Assembly (NCBI RefSeq): GCF_002744735.1 | Contig: NZ_KZ319339.1 | Coordinates: forward strand, 806,001-870,000 | Source: Marinobacter guineae | GTDB lineage: Bacteria; Pseudomonadota; Gammaproteobacteria; Pseudomonadales; Oleiphilaceae | Direction: 5' to 3' | DNA: 64,000 bases | Shown: piece by piece, positions 37,285-46,474 of the stretch | Layout of the letters: the number at the start of each line of letters is the position of its first letter | Numbering within the stretch: the stretch's first letter is position 1 | Program-made: the position numbers and the translations under genes | The notes under the pieces: generated by a model | Databases searched by the model: none | What the model was told of the DNA's origin: nothing | Seen by the model: only the letters and a program-made list of their open reading frames with translations

Positions 37285-37326
37285 TCAGAACTGGGTGCCA
37301 GGCCCCGGAGCCAAACTCCGGAGAAA

Positions 37327-37438
37327 GGAGCCTTCGGGAGATGCCCTTCCAAAACACGCTACAAGCACGTCCATGTGCGCTTGTTTCGGGCCATCCATGG
37401 CCCTCTACAGTTTTGGAAGGGCATCTCCCGAAGGCTCC
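37327..37438. repeat. Palindromic element, copy C (core inverted)
   Basis: Arms 37327-37355 and 37410-37438 are perfect inverted repeats, 29/29. The 54-nt core (37356-37409) is the reverse complement of the orientation seen in B, E and F. In that orientation it has GGGCCATGGATGGCCC, a 7-bp stem longer than in B through a paired change, and GCACATGGACGTGC. It lies 42 nt after the purE stop. Confidence 0.9.
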
Positions 37439-37515
37439 CCCAGCTTTGGGTGGTTCATCATAAATGGCACCATGGTCAGACGAACGTAAGCCACGCGTTG
37501 ACTCCCAAGCCTGCT

Positions 37516-37720
37516 GAGCGGGGTGGAAACCCTTTTCCAAAACTGTGCGGAGCCATGGATGGCGGAGCCCAAGCGTCACATGGGTGGGGCCGAGCGCTTA
37601 TGAAGCGAAGCTTCATGCGACAGCCGCACGACTGCAATCTACGATTGCAGGCCGGACCCCGGAGGGGTGCCGCAAGGAGCGTGTTTTGGAAAGTCATTCC
37701 CAACCTGCTCATGCACCCAA
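37516..37720. repeat. Palindromic element, copy D (long core, degraded arms)
   Basis: Arms 37516-37543 and 37683-37710 pair at 21 of 28 positions, perfect only in the inner TTTCCAAAAC part. The 139-nt core starts TGTGCGGAGCCATGG as in copy A and holds hairpins at 37600-37606/37610-37616 and 37632-37639/37643-37650. ATGCACCCAA follows the right arm directly (37711-37720), like CTGCACCCAA in A and E. It faces copy C within the purE-purK gap (37285-37768), which has no gene. Confidence 0.8.
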
Positions 37721-37768
37721 AGTCAGAAGCCAGAAGATTAACCGCCAAAACAAGGCAGGAGAACACAC

Positions 37769-38887
37769 ATGAGAATTGGTGTACTGGGCGCCGGCCAACT
37801 GGGAAGAATGCTGGCACTGGCCGGATACCCCCTGGCCAAGACCTTTGTTTTCTATGACATGTCCGGCAGCCCCAGCGCCGGGCTTGGTGAAGTCATCATC
37901 GACCGTGACGGCGAATACCTCGATGACTTCCTCTCCCGCGTTGACCGGGTTACCTACGAATTTGAACACCTGCCGGTTGAAGTGGCCGAAAAAATTGCCG
38001 CCCACAAACCCGTGCACCCGTGCCCCCGGGCCCTGCAGGTGTGCCAGAACCGCGAAGCGGAGAAAACCCTGTTTGGCCAGCTGGGCATCCCGACGCCGAA
38101 GTGGAAAATTGCCGACAGCGCCGCCGCCCTGAAAGCGGCCGCGGAGGAACTTGGCTGCCCGGTGGTGGCAAAATCCAACACCGAAGGCTATGACGGCAAG
38201 GGTCAGGCTGTGCTGAAAAGCCCGGAAGATGCCGAGGCGGCATGGGATTCCATCGGCCATCCGCGCCTGATCGTGGAAAAGTTTGTCGATTTCCACCGGG
38301 AAGTATCGATTATCGCGGTCAGAGCAGAAGACGGTGACCTGGCGTTCTACCCCATGGCGGAGAATACCCATCATGAAGGAATCCTGCGCTACTCGATTGC
38401 TCCAGCACCCAAGCTAGAGAAACACGTCCAGGAAGACGCAGAGCGTTACATCAAGGCCCTACTGAACGAACTGGAATATGTCGGCGTATTAACCCTCGAG
38501 TTGTTCGAGACTGCCGAAGGCCTTGTTGCCAACGAGATGGCGCCGAGGGTACACAATTCCGGACACTGGACCATCGAAGGTGCCATGACCAGCCAGTTCG
38601 AAAACCATATCCGAGCGGTAAGCGGTCACCCGTTGGGCAACGTGGCGCCCCGGGGAGTAAGCTGCATGATCAACATCATCGGCGAGCATGGCGACATCGA
38701 ACGCATCCTCGAACTGCCCTACGCGCATGTCCACCTCTATAATAAAGGTGAACGGCCGGGCCGGAAGCTGGGCCATGTAAACATCCTTGCGGACAGCTAC
38801 GAAGAGCTGGTCTGGCGGGTAAAGAACTGTGCGCAGTTCCTGCCCGGTTGCCCGGAGTTTAATAGTTCTTTAACGACAAAGGGTTGA
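37769..38887 (+). CDS. purK: PurK, N5-CAIR synthetase
   Basis: ATP-grasp enzyme that carboxylates AIR using bicarbonate and ATP; its product goes to PurE. It has 372 aa. Motifs: MRIGVLGAGQLGRMLALAGYPL at the N-terminus, CPVVAKSNTEGYDGKGQ (ATP-binding loop), EKFVDFHREVSIIAVR and the C-terminal NEMAPRVHNSGHWTIEGA. The start has an AGGAGA site 7 nt upstream. Separated from purE by two palindromic elements, so it may have its own promoter or depend on read-through. Confidence 0.96.
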   Translation: MRIGVLGAGQLGRMLALAGYPLAKTFVFYDMSGSPSAGLGEVIIDRDGEYLDDFLSRVDRVTYEFEHLPVEVAEKIAAHKPVHPCPRALQVCQNREAEKTLFGQLGIPTPKWKIADSAAALKAAAEELGCPVVAKSNTEGYDGKGQAVLKSPEDAEAAWDSIGHPRLIVEKFVDFHREVSIIAVRAEDGDLAFYPMAENTHHEGILRYSIAPAPKLEKHVQEDAERYIKALLNELEYVGVLTLELFETAEGLVANEMAPRVHNSGHWTIEGAMTSQFENHIRAVSGHPLGNVAPRGVSCMINIIGEHGDIERILELPYAHVHLYNKGERPGRKLGHVNILADSYEELVWRVKNCAQFLPGCPEFNSSLTTKG

Positions 38888-38958
38888 TCTGACTCAAATC
38901 GACCTTATATTGGGATGACGTACATCCACATAAATAGAGAGACAGGGAGAACGACCTC

Positions 38959-39537
38959 ATGGCATTTGAACTTCCCGCACTGCCTTATGAAAAAAACGCA
39001 CTGGAACCGCACATCTCTCAGGAAACCCTTGAGTACCATTACGGCAAGCACCACAACACTTACGTAACCAAGCTGAATGGCCTGGTAGAAGGTACCGACA
39101 ACGCCAACAAGTCTCTTGAAGACATCATCAAGAGCGCCAGCGGCCCACTGTTCAACAACGCCGCTCAGGTCTGGAACCACACTTTCTACTGGCACTGCCT
39201 CAGCCCGAACGGTGGCGGTGAGCCGACCGGCGCTGCCAAGGAAGCCATCGAGAAAGCCTTCGGCTCTTTCGAAGACTTCAAGAAAGAGTTTAACGACAAA
39301 GCAGCCAACAACTTCGGCTCCGGCTGGACCTGGCTGGTGAAGAAGGCCGACGGCAGTGTTGGCATTGTTAACACCAGCAACGCGGAAACGCCGCTGACCG
39401 GTGCCGACAAGCCGGTGCTGACTGTCGACGTGTGGGAGCACGCGTACTACATCGATTACCGCAACTCCCGCCCGAACTACCTGGAAGCTTTCTGGAACCT
39501 GGTCAACTGGGATTTCGTGAACGAAAACCTGGCCTGA
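38959..39537 (+). CDS. sodB: Superoxide dismutase [Fe]
   Basis: A 192-aa iron-type SOD that dismutates superoxide in the cytoplasm. Metal ligands are visible: His in HISQETLEYHYGKHH, His in AAQVWNHTFYWHCL, and Asp/His in DVWEHAYYIDYRN. The motif FNNAAQVWNHTFYW with Gln in the N-terminal half is of the Fe type. A GGGAGA site precedes the start. Its own rho-independent terminator follows at 39578-39610. Confidence 0.96.
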   Translation: MAFELPALPYEKNALEPHISQETLEYHYGKHHNTYVTKLNGLVEGTDNANKSLEDIIKSASGPLFNNAAQVWNHTFYWHCLSPNGGGEPTGAAKEAIEKAFGSFEDFKKEFNDKAANNFGSGWTWLVKKADGSVGIVNTSNAETPLTGADKPVLTVDVWEHAYYIDYRNSRPNYLEAFWNLVNWDFVNENLA

Positions 39538-39577
39538 TCGGAGTCAGCTTCCGGGTGCAGCTGTAAAAAGCTGCCGC

Positions 39578-39610
39578 ACAAAAACGCCCGCCCTGCGCGG
39601 GCGTTTTTGT
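39578..39610 (+). terminator. Rho-independent terminator of sodB
   Basis: CGCCCGC/GCGGGCG stem (39585-39591, 39597-39603) extended by A4/T5 flanks, ending in TTTTTGT. It lies 41 nt after the sodB stop. Confidence 0.92.
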
Positions 39611-39653
39611 ATCTGTCGTATGAAAAGAATTACAAATTGAAACAACAGCACCC

Positions 39654-39680
39654 TGAAATCTTTGAAAAAATCGCCGATAC
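39654..39680 (+). promoter_or_regulatory. Sigma-28 (FliA) promoter candidate for the GGDEF/EAL gene
   Basis: TGAAATCT, exactly 11 nt, GCCGATAC. The -10 matches the FliA consensus GCCGATAA at 7 of 8 positions and the -35 (TAAAGTTT) at 5 of 8. It lies about 120 nt before the start at 39802, in an AT-rich leader. Confidence 0.6.
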
Positions 39681-39801
39681 TCAATGTACTTACTTTAACT
39701 CTGAAACATACTTACAAGTAACTCTCAGGGTACGACTCAAAGCGCATCGCCCCTTTTTGCGAAGCAATCGTCCTGAAGAAACGGATTAAAGACAGGCCTG
39801 A

Positions 39802-41862
39802 ATGCAAAACTCCTTCGAGGTTGAACATCGCCTGGGCTATCGAATCTTACGGTGGATCCTTACCGTGGCCCTTGTCAGTGGTGTCATTGTCAGCACCATA
39901 CAGGTGATTCTGGACGCCCAGCGCGTGTCCACGGGTCTGGACAATGACGCCAGGCAGACCATTGCCATGGTGAAAGACGCCGCTACCCAGGCCGTGTTCA
40001 GCATTGATGCCGAACTGGCCCAGCAGGTAGTCGACGGCCTGTTTGCCAAGGAAGCCATTCACATGGCCCGCATCGTTCATCCGGATGGCGAACCACTGGG
40101 CAATCGCAGTCGTCCCCTTCAGGAGACCGCCTTCAGACCCGTGACCGACCCGATTTTTGGCGCAGAGCGACTGTTCCGCGAGCCACTGACCCGGGAAGGA
40201 AACCCGGGGACGACCTACGGCTATCTTGATGTTCACTACGACACCGCACCGGCAGCCGGCACCTGGCTGGACCGGGCTGCAGTCACCTTTGCCTCAGGGA
40301 TAGCCACCGCCCTAATTCTGGGCATGGTGCTGTTTTATGTTTTCCATCTGTTGCTGACCCGGCCACTGCTGAGAATTGTCAGCTCCGTCAAACAGGTTGA
40401 TCCGGCCCACCCGGACGATCGTCTGGTAACCATTCCCTCCGGCCACCAGAGCGATGAGCTCGGTCTCTGGGTGAATGCGACCAACAATCTGCTGGTCGCC
40501 ATTGGCGACAGCCAGACCCGCCATCGAGAGGCTGAAGACAGGGTCAGCCGACTGTCTCGCTACGACCAGCTAACCGGACTGCCCAGCCGCGATACCTTTA
40601 TGGAATTGCTGGTTCGGGACATCGAAGAGGCCGACAAACGCAACACCTCACTGGCCCTGATTGTCTGTGGCATTGACGATTTCAAATCCGTGAACGAGCA
40701 GTGCGGTTTCCGCACCGGTGATCTCATTCTGCAAACGGTGGCAGACCGGCTTACCAGCAAACTGAATAACGCCCGCTTTACCATTGCCCGCCTGGGCAGT
40801 GACCAGTTCGTGGTTGTTGAAAAAGGCCTCAGGGACGGATTCCAGGCCGCCGACACCGCCGAAAGCATTCTTTCCTGCATCAGCAGTCCGATGCTGGTTG
40901 AGGATCAGAATATCGCCATGACAGCAACCATGGGCGTCGCGCTGTTCCCCTCGGATACCGATCAGGCCGACCGGCTCCTTCAGAGCGCCGAACAGACAAT
41001 GACCCTGGCCAAGCAAAATGGGCACAATCACTTCCAGTTCTATGTAGCCAGTATTGACCAGGAAATCCGGAACAGGAAACAGCTGGAAAAAGATCTTTCC
41101 CAGGCGCTGTCCAGTCATCAGTTCCACCTGGTCTACCAGCCTCAGATCAACCTCGAGAGCAAACGGGTGATCGGTGCCGAGGCACTGCTAAGATGGGAGC
41201 ACCCGGTTCGTGGCCTGGTACCACCCGACTTTTTCATACCCGTGGCCGAATCCAACGGCTCCATCGTCGAGATCGGCCAATGGGTACTGGACCAGGCCTG
41301 CTGGCAGGCAGCCCGATGGGCGTCCGATGGCTCCCCACTGCGCATTGCCGTTAATCTCTCCGCGGTTCAGTTACGCCAGGAGACCATAGTAGACGACATC
41401 CTTGATACCCTGAAGCGACACAAGATCCCCGCAGGCCGACTGGAGCTGGAAGTGACCGAAACCAGCTTCATGACCAACCTTGCAGATGCCGTGGCCAAAC
41501 TTCACCGCTTGCACAAGGCGGGCATCAGCATTGCGGTGGACGACTTCGGCACCGGTTATTCTTCCCTCACCTACCTCAAGCAGATGCCGGTTCAGCACCT
41601 GAAAATTGACAAGCAGTTCATTCGCGACCTGCTGGTGAACGAGGAAGATACCCGAATAGCCAATACCATCATCGATCTGGGCAGGAGCCTGAACCTGTCC
41701 GTGGTTGCAGAGGGCGTGGAAACGGCAGAGCAGGAGTACTATCTCACCCAGCGCGGATGCCAACTGGCGCAGGGTTACTACTTCAGCAAACCGCTACTAC
41801 CGAAAGATTTTGAGACTTTTGTAAAAGGTTTTCACGAGCAAATCGTGGAAAATAACGCCTGA
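39802..41862 (+). CDS. Membrane GGDEF-EAL protein, probable c-di-GMP phosphodiesterase
   Basis: A 686-aa protein: TM1 about 17-40, a periplasmic sensor domain 40-155, TM2 about 160-185, a HAMP-like linker, a GGDEF domain (about 245-415) and an EAL domain (about 430-680). The GGDEF signature is replaced by GSDQF (332-336), so cyclase activity is unlikely. The EAL domain is complete: E460-A-L-L-R, NLSAVQLRQ, ELEVTE, DDFGTGYSSLTYL, LKIDKQFI, AEGVET. It should therefore hydrolyse c-di-GMP, with the degenerate GGDEF perhaps binding GTP as a regulator. A FliA-type promoter candidate upstream links it to motility. lemA follows after 22 nt. Confidence 0.92.
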   Translation: MQNSFEVEHRLGYRILRWILTVALVSGVIVSTIQVILDAQRVSTGLDNDARQTIAMVKDAATQAVFSIDAELAQQVVDGLFAKEAIHMARIVHPDGEPLGNRSRPLQETAFRPVTDPIFGAERLFREPLTREGNPGTTYGYLDVHYDTAPAAGTWLDRAAVTFASGIATALILGMVLFYVFHLLLTRPLLRIVSSVKQVDPAHPDDRLVTIPSGHQSDELGLWVNATNNLLVAIGDSQTRHREAEDRVSRLSRYDQLTGLPSRDTFMELLVRDIEEADKRNTSLALIVCGIDDFKSVNEQCGFRTGDLILQTVADRLTSKLNNARFTIARLGSDQFVVVEKGLRDGFQAADTAESILSCISSPMLVEDQNIAMTATMGVALFPSDTDQADRLLQSAEQTMTLAKQNGHNHFQFYVASIDQEIRNRKQLEKDLSQALSSHQFHLVYQPQINLESKRVIGAEALLRWEHPVRGLVPPDFFIPVAESNGSIVEIGQWVLDQACWQAARWASDGSPLRIAVNLSAVQLRQETIVDDILDTLKRHKIPAGRLELEVTETSFMTNLADAVAKLHRLHKAGISIAVDDFGTGYSSLTYLKQMPVQHLKIDKQFIRDLLVNEEDTRIANTIIDLGRSLNLSVVAEGVETAEQEYYLTQRGCQLAQGYYFSKPLLPKDFETFVKGFHEQIVENNA

Positions 41863-41884
41863 TTCATCACCCCGAGGAGTTGCC

Positions 41885-42472
41885 ATGGGCACTACCGTCA
41901 TTGGCCTGATTGTTATTACTGTCGTCGTAATCTTTCTGGTCTTTATCTACAACCGTCTGGTTTCCCTGCGTAATCAGTTCAAAAACGGCTTTGCCCAGAT
42001 TGATGTGCAGCTGCAGCGGCGCCACGACCTGATTCCAAACCTGGTTGAGGCTGCCAAGGCCTACCTTACCCACGAAAAGAGCACCCTCACCCAGGTCATG
42101 GAAGCCCGTAACAATGCGGTCAGTGCCCAGAAAGACGCGGCCAGGGACCCCGGTGACGGCACCAAGATCCAACGCCTCGGAAGTGCGGAAAATCTCCTGA
42201 CCAAGGCCCTCGCCAACTTCTATGCCGTTGCAGAGAACTATCCGGAGCTGAAAGCCAACGAGACCATCCAGCAACTTATGGAAGAGCTGTCCAGCACCGA
42301 GAACCGGGTCGCCTTCGCCCGCCAGGCCTATAACGATGGCGTCATGAGCTACAACATTTTCCGGGAGCAGTTCCCCAACAACATCATTGCCGGCATGTTT
42401 GCCTTCAAGGAAACGGCACAGCTGGAACTGGATTCCCCGGAAGCCCGCCAGGCCCCGAAAGTGGCCTTCTGA
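41885..42472 (+). CDS. LemA family protein
   Basis: A 195-aa protein with a single N-terminal membrane helix (5-23, VIGLIVITVVVIFLVFIY) and the LemA helical domain (NRLVSLRNQFKNGFAQIDVQLQRRHDLIPNL; ENYPELKAN; ENRVAFARQAYND). The helical domain should face the cytosol or periplasm as a scaffold; function is not established. An M48 peptidase gene follows after 11 nt, a frequent pairing. GAGGAG site 7 nt before the start. Confidence 0.93.
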   Translation: MGTTVIGLIVITVVVIFLVFIYNRLVSLRNQFKNGFAQIDVQLQRRHDLIPNLVEAAKAYLTHEKSTLTQVMEARNNAVSAQKDAARDPGDGTKIQRLGSAENLLTKALANFYAVAENYPELKANETIQQLMEELSSTENRVAFARQAYNDGVMSYNIFREQFPNNIIAGMFAFKETAQLELDSPEARQAPKVAF

Positions 42473-42483
42473 GGCCCTGAGGC

Positions 42484-44481
42484 ATGGCTCATCCGGGATT
42501 CTTTCAGCGCCAGGCCCATGCCCGGCGCAATACCAGCCTACTGGTATTCCTGTTCCTGACAGCGGTCGCATTTATCACCCTGGCGGTTTGTCTGGTGGGT
42601 TACTTGGTGACCCGCAGCGAATCGTCCGGCCTTGCCTTTCACCACTGGCTGCTTTCCAACCACGGACTGTTAACTGGCGCAACCGTCGTGGTATTGATTG
42701 GTCTCGGATCCCTGCTCCGCTGGATCGATCTCGCCGGCGGCGGCAGCCGGGTTGCGAAAATGGTGGGCGCGCGGCCAATTGACCCGGACACCCGGGACAG
42801 CGATGAGCGCAAACTGCGCAATATTGTTGAGGAAATGGCCATCGCCAGCGGTGTTCCAGTGCCGGAACTCTACGTGATGGAGCAGGAAACCGGCATTAAC
42901 GCCTTTGTGGCCGGCTATACAGCCAACGAAGCAGTGATGGTGGTCACCCACGGTGCGATTACCCAGCTGTCACGGGACGAACTCCAGGGCGTCGTAGCCC
43001 ACGAGTTCAGCCACATCTTTAACGGCGACATGCGCCTGAACGTGCGCCTGATTGCCCTGCTTGCCGGCATTCTGATGATTGGTCAGATTGGCGGTTTCCT
43101 GCTTCGGGCATCGTTTTACCGGGGCCACCGGGTCGGACGGTCCCGGGATGGGCGGGCACAGGCGGCCATGGGCATTATCGGCCTGGCACTGTTTGTGATT
43201 GGCTACGTCGGTGTTTTCTTCGGCCGGCTTATTCAGGCGGCAGTCTCGCGGCAACGGGAAATGCTGGCAGATGCCTCATCGGTTCAGTTCACCCGCAACC
43301 CCGAAGGGATTGCCGGCGCTTTGTTCAAGATCGGCCTGAAGGGCGGCTATCTGGACACCACCAGCCACGCCAGCGACATGAACCACATGTGTTTTGGCGA
43401 AAGCGCCCGGATGAAATTCACCTCCCTGTTGGCGTCCCACCCTCCCATTGATGAGCGTATTAACGCAATTCAGCCGGGCATGCTGGCCAGGCTGCGCAGT
43501 CGGCTCCGGGATACCGAGCCGGGGGCTGATCTTTACCGGGGTTCAGGCCCGGCACCTGTGGCCGGAGCATCAAGGTTCACCGGGGCAGCGTCGGAAATTC
43601 TCCGCCCAGTCACTGGAAAGGGCGCGCGAACATCGCCACTGGCCTCGCGTGCAGATCAGACGGACAAACCGGCCCGCAAGTTCTCAGACCAGGTCGGCAC
43701 CATCAATCGGCAGAGCGAGGATTTCGCCCTCCGCTTCCTGAGCCGGCTCCCGGCCACCTTCCGGAATCTCCTGTACACCCGGGCCGGTGCTGTGCAACTT
43801 TGCTATGCCATGCTGATCAGCGAACTCTCCCGGGAACAGCAGGTGCAGAGGCTCACCCTGCTGCCCTCGCACCCGGTACTGGGCAGCCAGCCGGACCTGC
43901 TCGAAAAACTGCTGCCAGCCCTGAAGACCATTGGCGAGGGTGTTCGGTTCCCGGCCCTTGAACTGGCCATGCCCGCCCTTCGCAAGCTGGACCCGGAGGA
44001 ACGGGAAACGCTCATTACCAACGTTCAGAAACTGGTGGCGGCGGATAACCGGGTCAGTCTGTTCGAGCTGGCGCTGACCAGCTTCCTGTCCCGGCACCTC
44101 GGCGCCGAGGCAGACAGAGTGGTTCCGGTTCGCTATAAGAGCTTCAGACCTGTACTGCCGGCCCTGCAAAGGCTCCTGAGCCTGCTGGCTCGCGCAGGCG
44201 CCACCTCCCAGCCCGACGCAGAAGCGCTGTACCGGGAAGCCATGGCGGGCTTTATGGATGCCCGGAACGGAACCCAGCCGGTCCTGGAGAAGGTCACCAT
44301 GCGCCAGCTACGGGAAGCCCTGACTGCCCTGAACGGCCTGTCCCCCTTGCTGAAGCCTGCGGTGATTGATGCCTGCGGGCACTGCATAACCCACGATGGC
44401 AAGGTCGAGACACGGGAATACGAGCTGATGCGGCTTGTGGCGGACCAGATGGATTGTCCTATGCCGCCACTGATGGTGTGA
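42484..44481 (+). CDS. M48 family membrane metallopeptidase with TerB-like C-terminus
   Basis: A 665-aa inner-membrane zinc protease: membrane helices about 15-40, 55-75 and 185-245, and the zinc-binding motif AHEFSHIFNGD with the downstream Glu in the AVSRQREMLADASSVQF region. The first ~340 residues match HtpX-like M48 proteases. The last ~270 are an extra soluble, helical extension whose end (DACGHCITHDGKVETREYELMRL) resembles a TerB fold. Probably acts in membrane-protein quality control with LemA encoded upstream. Confidence 0.9.
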   Translation: MAHPGFFQRQAHARRNTSLLVFLFLTAVAFITLAVCLVGYLVTRSESSGLAFHHWLLSNHGLLTGATVVVLIGLGSLLRWIDLAGGGSRVAKMVGARPIDPDTRDSDERKLRNIVEEMAIASGVPVPELYVMEQETGINAFVAGYTANEAVMVVTHGAITQLSRDELQGVVAHEFSHIFNGDMRLNVRLIALLAGILMIGQIGGFLLRASFYRGHRVGRSRDGRAQAAMGIIGLALFVIGYVGVFFGRLIQAAVSRQREMLADASSVQFTRNPEGIAGALFKIGLKGGYLDTTSHASDMNHMCFGESARMKFTSLLASHPPIDERINAIQPGMLARLRSRLRDTEPGADLYRGSGPAPVAGASRFTGAASEILRPVTGKGARTSPLASRADQTDKPARKFSDQVGTINRQSEDFALRFLSRLPATFRNLLYTRAGAVQLCYAMLISELSREQQVQRLTLLPSHPVLGSQPDLLEKLLPALKTIGEGVRFPALELAMPALRKLDPEERETLITNVQKLVAADNRVSLFELALTSFLSRHLGAEADRVVPVRYKSFRPVLPALQRLLSLLARAGATSQPDAEALYREAMAGFMDARNGTQPVLEKVTMRQLREALTALNGLSPLLKPAVIDACGHCITHDGKVETREYELMRLVADQMDCPMPPLMV

Positions 44482-44486
44482 GCGGC

Positions 44487-46442
44487 CTACTGAACCCGCT
44501 GGCTGCTGCCCGCATCGAATAGCGCGTCGATGGGTGGCTGAGAGCCATCCTCGGGCAGCCCGAGCTTTTTGCGCACATCAAGGTCGACCTCCCACAGGGC
44601 CCGGTATTTGATCTCCGTGGCGGCCACCGCGTCCGCCTTGCCCAGCATAATCGTAGGCTTCAGGAATACCAGTAGGTTACGCTTGATGCGGCTGGTGTTT
44701 TCCGATGAAAACAGACGCCCCAGAAACGGAATATCCCCGAGTAACGGCACCTTACTCCTGGTCACCTGGGTATCTTCACGAATCAACCCGCCAAGCACGA
44801 TGGTTTCGCCGTCATCAGCCAGAACAGTGGTCTTGATTTCACGTTTGTTGGTCACGATGTCGGAGGCATTCTCAATGCTGTCTGCGACGCTCTCGGTGGT
44901 CTGCTCCACCACCAGCCGCACCAGACCATCGGCACTGATGGTCGGCGTGACCTTCAGAGTGAGGCCCACATCCCGGCGTTCGATGGTAGTAAATGGATTG
45001 GTGGCGCTATTGCCGGTAGAGGTGTATTGCCCTGTCCGGAAGGGCACGTTCTGGCCCACGGTGATCTCCGACTCCTGATTATCAAGGGTGATGATACTTG
45101 GCGTGGACAACAGATTCGCCGCCGTGGAAGTCGACAGTGCCTGCAACAGCACCCCCCAGCTCACGCCATTTTCGTTGCGTTCACCGGCGCCGATGGTGAT
45201 CCCGCCTACGGCCGGGGCAATTGGGGTATCAGACAGGATGGCCGTCAACACATCCCCCAGGCTTCGCCCGACATTGCCGAAACTGGTACCAAGCACTGGC
45301 GTGGAACCGCCCGACTCGTCGCCGGCGGCCAGCTGAACCCCCAGATCCTGACCCATTTCATCACTGATCTCGACAATGGCCGCCTCAATCATGACCTGAG
45401 CCCGGCGCACATCCAGGGCTTCCACAATCTGCTCCGCTTCCTGCATCAACGAAGGCTCACCGCGAACCACCAGAGCGTTCAGGCCCTCATCGGCAAATAC
45501 AGTGAAGGAATTACCGGGAGTGCCGCCCCCGGATGCGGAACCTGCCGCACCGGCACTTTCTTTCGCCACCTCACCCATCACACCCTTGAGAATCTCGGTC
45601 AGATTCTTGGCATCCGCATGCTTCAGGCGGAGAACCTTGGTGGTGCCGCCGGTCGCGGATGGCTGGTCCAGTTGCCGGATCAGCCCCCGCATCTTGTCGC
45701 GGAACGTTTCATCACCACGAAGAATCAGCCGGTTAGAGCGCTCATCCGCGGTAACACTGTACTTGCGCGCAGCATTGTCACCGCCGGCCCGGCCAAGTTC
45801 GTCCGGCGCCAGCTCCTGAAGCAGTGTAACCATGTCCCCCACCCAGGCTTCCTCGAGCTGGATGACTTCAACCTCATATTTCGATGGGCTGTCGAGTTCC
45901 CGGACAATCTGTTCGATACGCGCGATGTTCGAGGAATGATCGCTGATGATCAGCGCGTTGGCGGCAGCGACACCGGCCAGATGCCCATACTTCGCGACCA
46001 GCGGCCGAAGAATCGGCACCAGCTCGAGGGCGTTGGCGTTATCAATCTGAATGACCCGGGTAATAAGCTGTTCTGAGGGCGTTTCTTCAAAGCGGGTCAG
46101 GATTTCGGCGGACTGCTTGGCATCCACCTGCTGCACCACCTTGATAACCTCCTCGCCGGGAATGGCGGTGAAGCCATGCACGTTCAATACGGCCAGGAAC
46201 AGGTCGTAAATCTCATCCTTGTTCATGGGGGCGCTGGAGAGCACCGTGACCTTGCCTTTAACCCTCGGGTCCACCACAAAGCTGTATCCGGTAATGTCCG
46301 CCACCTGGGTGACAAAGGCACGGATATCCGCATCCTTCAGGTTCAGCCGCCAGGTTTCTTCCTGCCCGTACGCCAATGACATCATTGGCAGCAGAATAAG
46401 CAGAGCAATGGCCCGTAACAGATTGGTCTTGTGGTTATACAT
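44487..46442 (-). CDS. gspD: GspD, type II secretion secretin
   Basis: Outer-membrane secretin of the type II system. From the ATG at 46442 it has 651 aa: a signal peptide (1-26, ALLILLPMMSLAYG), N0 domain (WRLNLKDADIRAFVTQVADITGYSF region), N1-N3 domains (about 120-400) and the secretin domain (about 420-600; VPFRTGQYTS, DVGLTLKVTPTI, VPLLGDIPFLGRLF). Another possible start, GTG at 46484, overlaps the gspC stop but lacks a clean signal peptide. Third gene of gspN-gspC-gspD; no other gsp genes are in the window. Confidence 0.94.
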   Translation of the reverse strand: MYNHKTNLLRAIALLILLPMMSLAYGQEETWRLNLKDADIRAFVTQVADITGYSFVVDPRVKGKVTVLSSAPMNKDEIYDLFLAVLNVHGFTAIPGEEVIKVVQQVDAKQSAEILTRFEETPSEQLITRVIQIDNANALELVPILRPLVAKYGHLAGVAAANALIISDHSSNIARIEQIVRELDSPSKYEVEVIQLEEAWVGDMVTLLQELAPDELGRAGGDNAARKYSVTADERSNRLILRGDETFRDKMRGLIRQLDQPSATGGTTKVLRLKHADAKNLTEILKGVMGEVAKESAGAAGSASGGGTPGNSFTVFADEGLNALVVRGEPSLMQEAEQIVEALDVRRAQVMIEAAIVEISDEMGQDLGVQLAAGDESGGSTPVLGTSFGNVGRSLGDVLTAILSDTPIAPAVGGITIGAGERNENGVSWGVLLQALSTSTAANLLSTPSIITLDNQESEITVGQNVPFRTGQYTSTGNSATNPFTTIERRDVGLTLKVTPTISADGLVRLVVEQTTESVADSIENASDIVTNKREIKTTVLADDGETIVLGGLIREDTQVTRSKVPLLGDIPFLGRLFSSENTSRIKRNLLVFLKPTIMLGKADAVAATEIKYRALWEVDLDVRKKLGLPEDGSQPPIDALFDAGSSQRVQ

Positions 46443-46474
46443 CTGGCGATTTCTTCCTGTTTCGATGAACCCGG

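Noticed and set aside
37235..37857. Several overlapping frames of 75-160 codons in the purE-purK gap
   Set aside because: They run through the arms and cores of elements C and D. Similar peptides would appear from every copy of the repeat and do not indicate a gene.
39607..39789. A 60-aa open frame after the sodB terminator
   Set aside because: It starts inside the terminator, has no ribosome-binding site and runs across the sigma-28-type promoter candidate; it is best read as the leader of the GGDEF/EAL gene.
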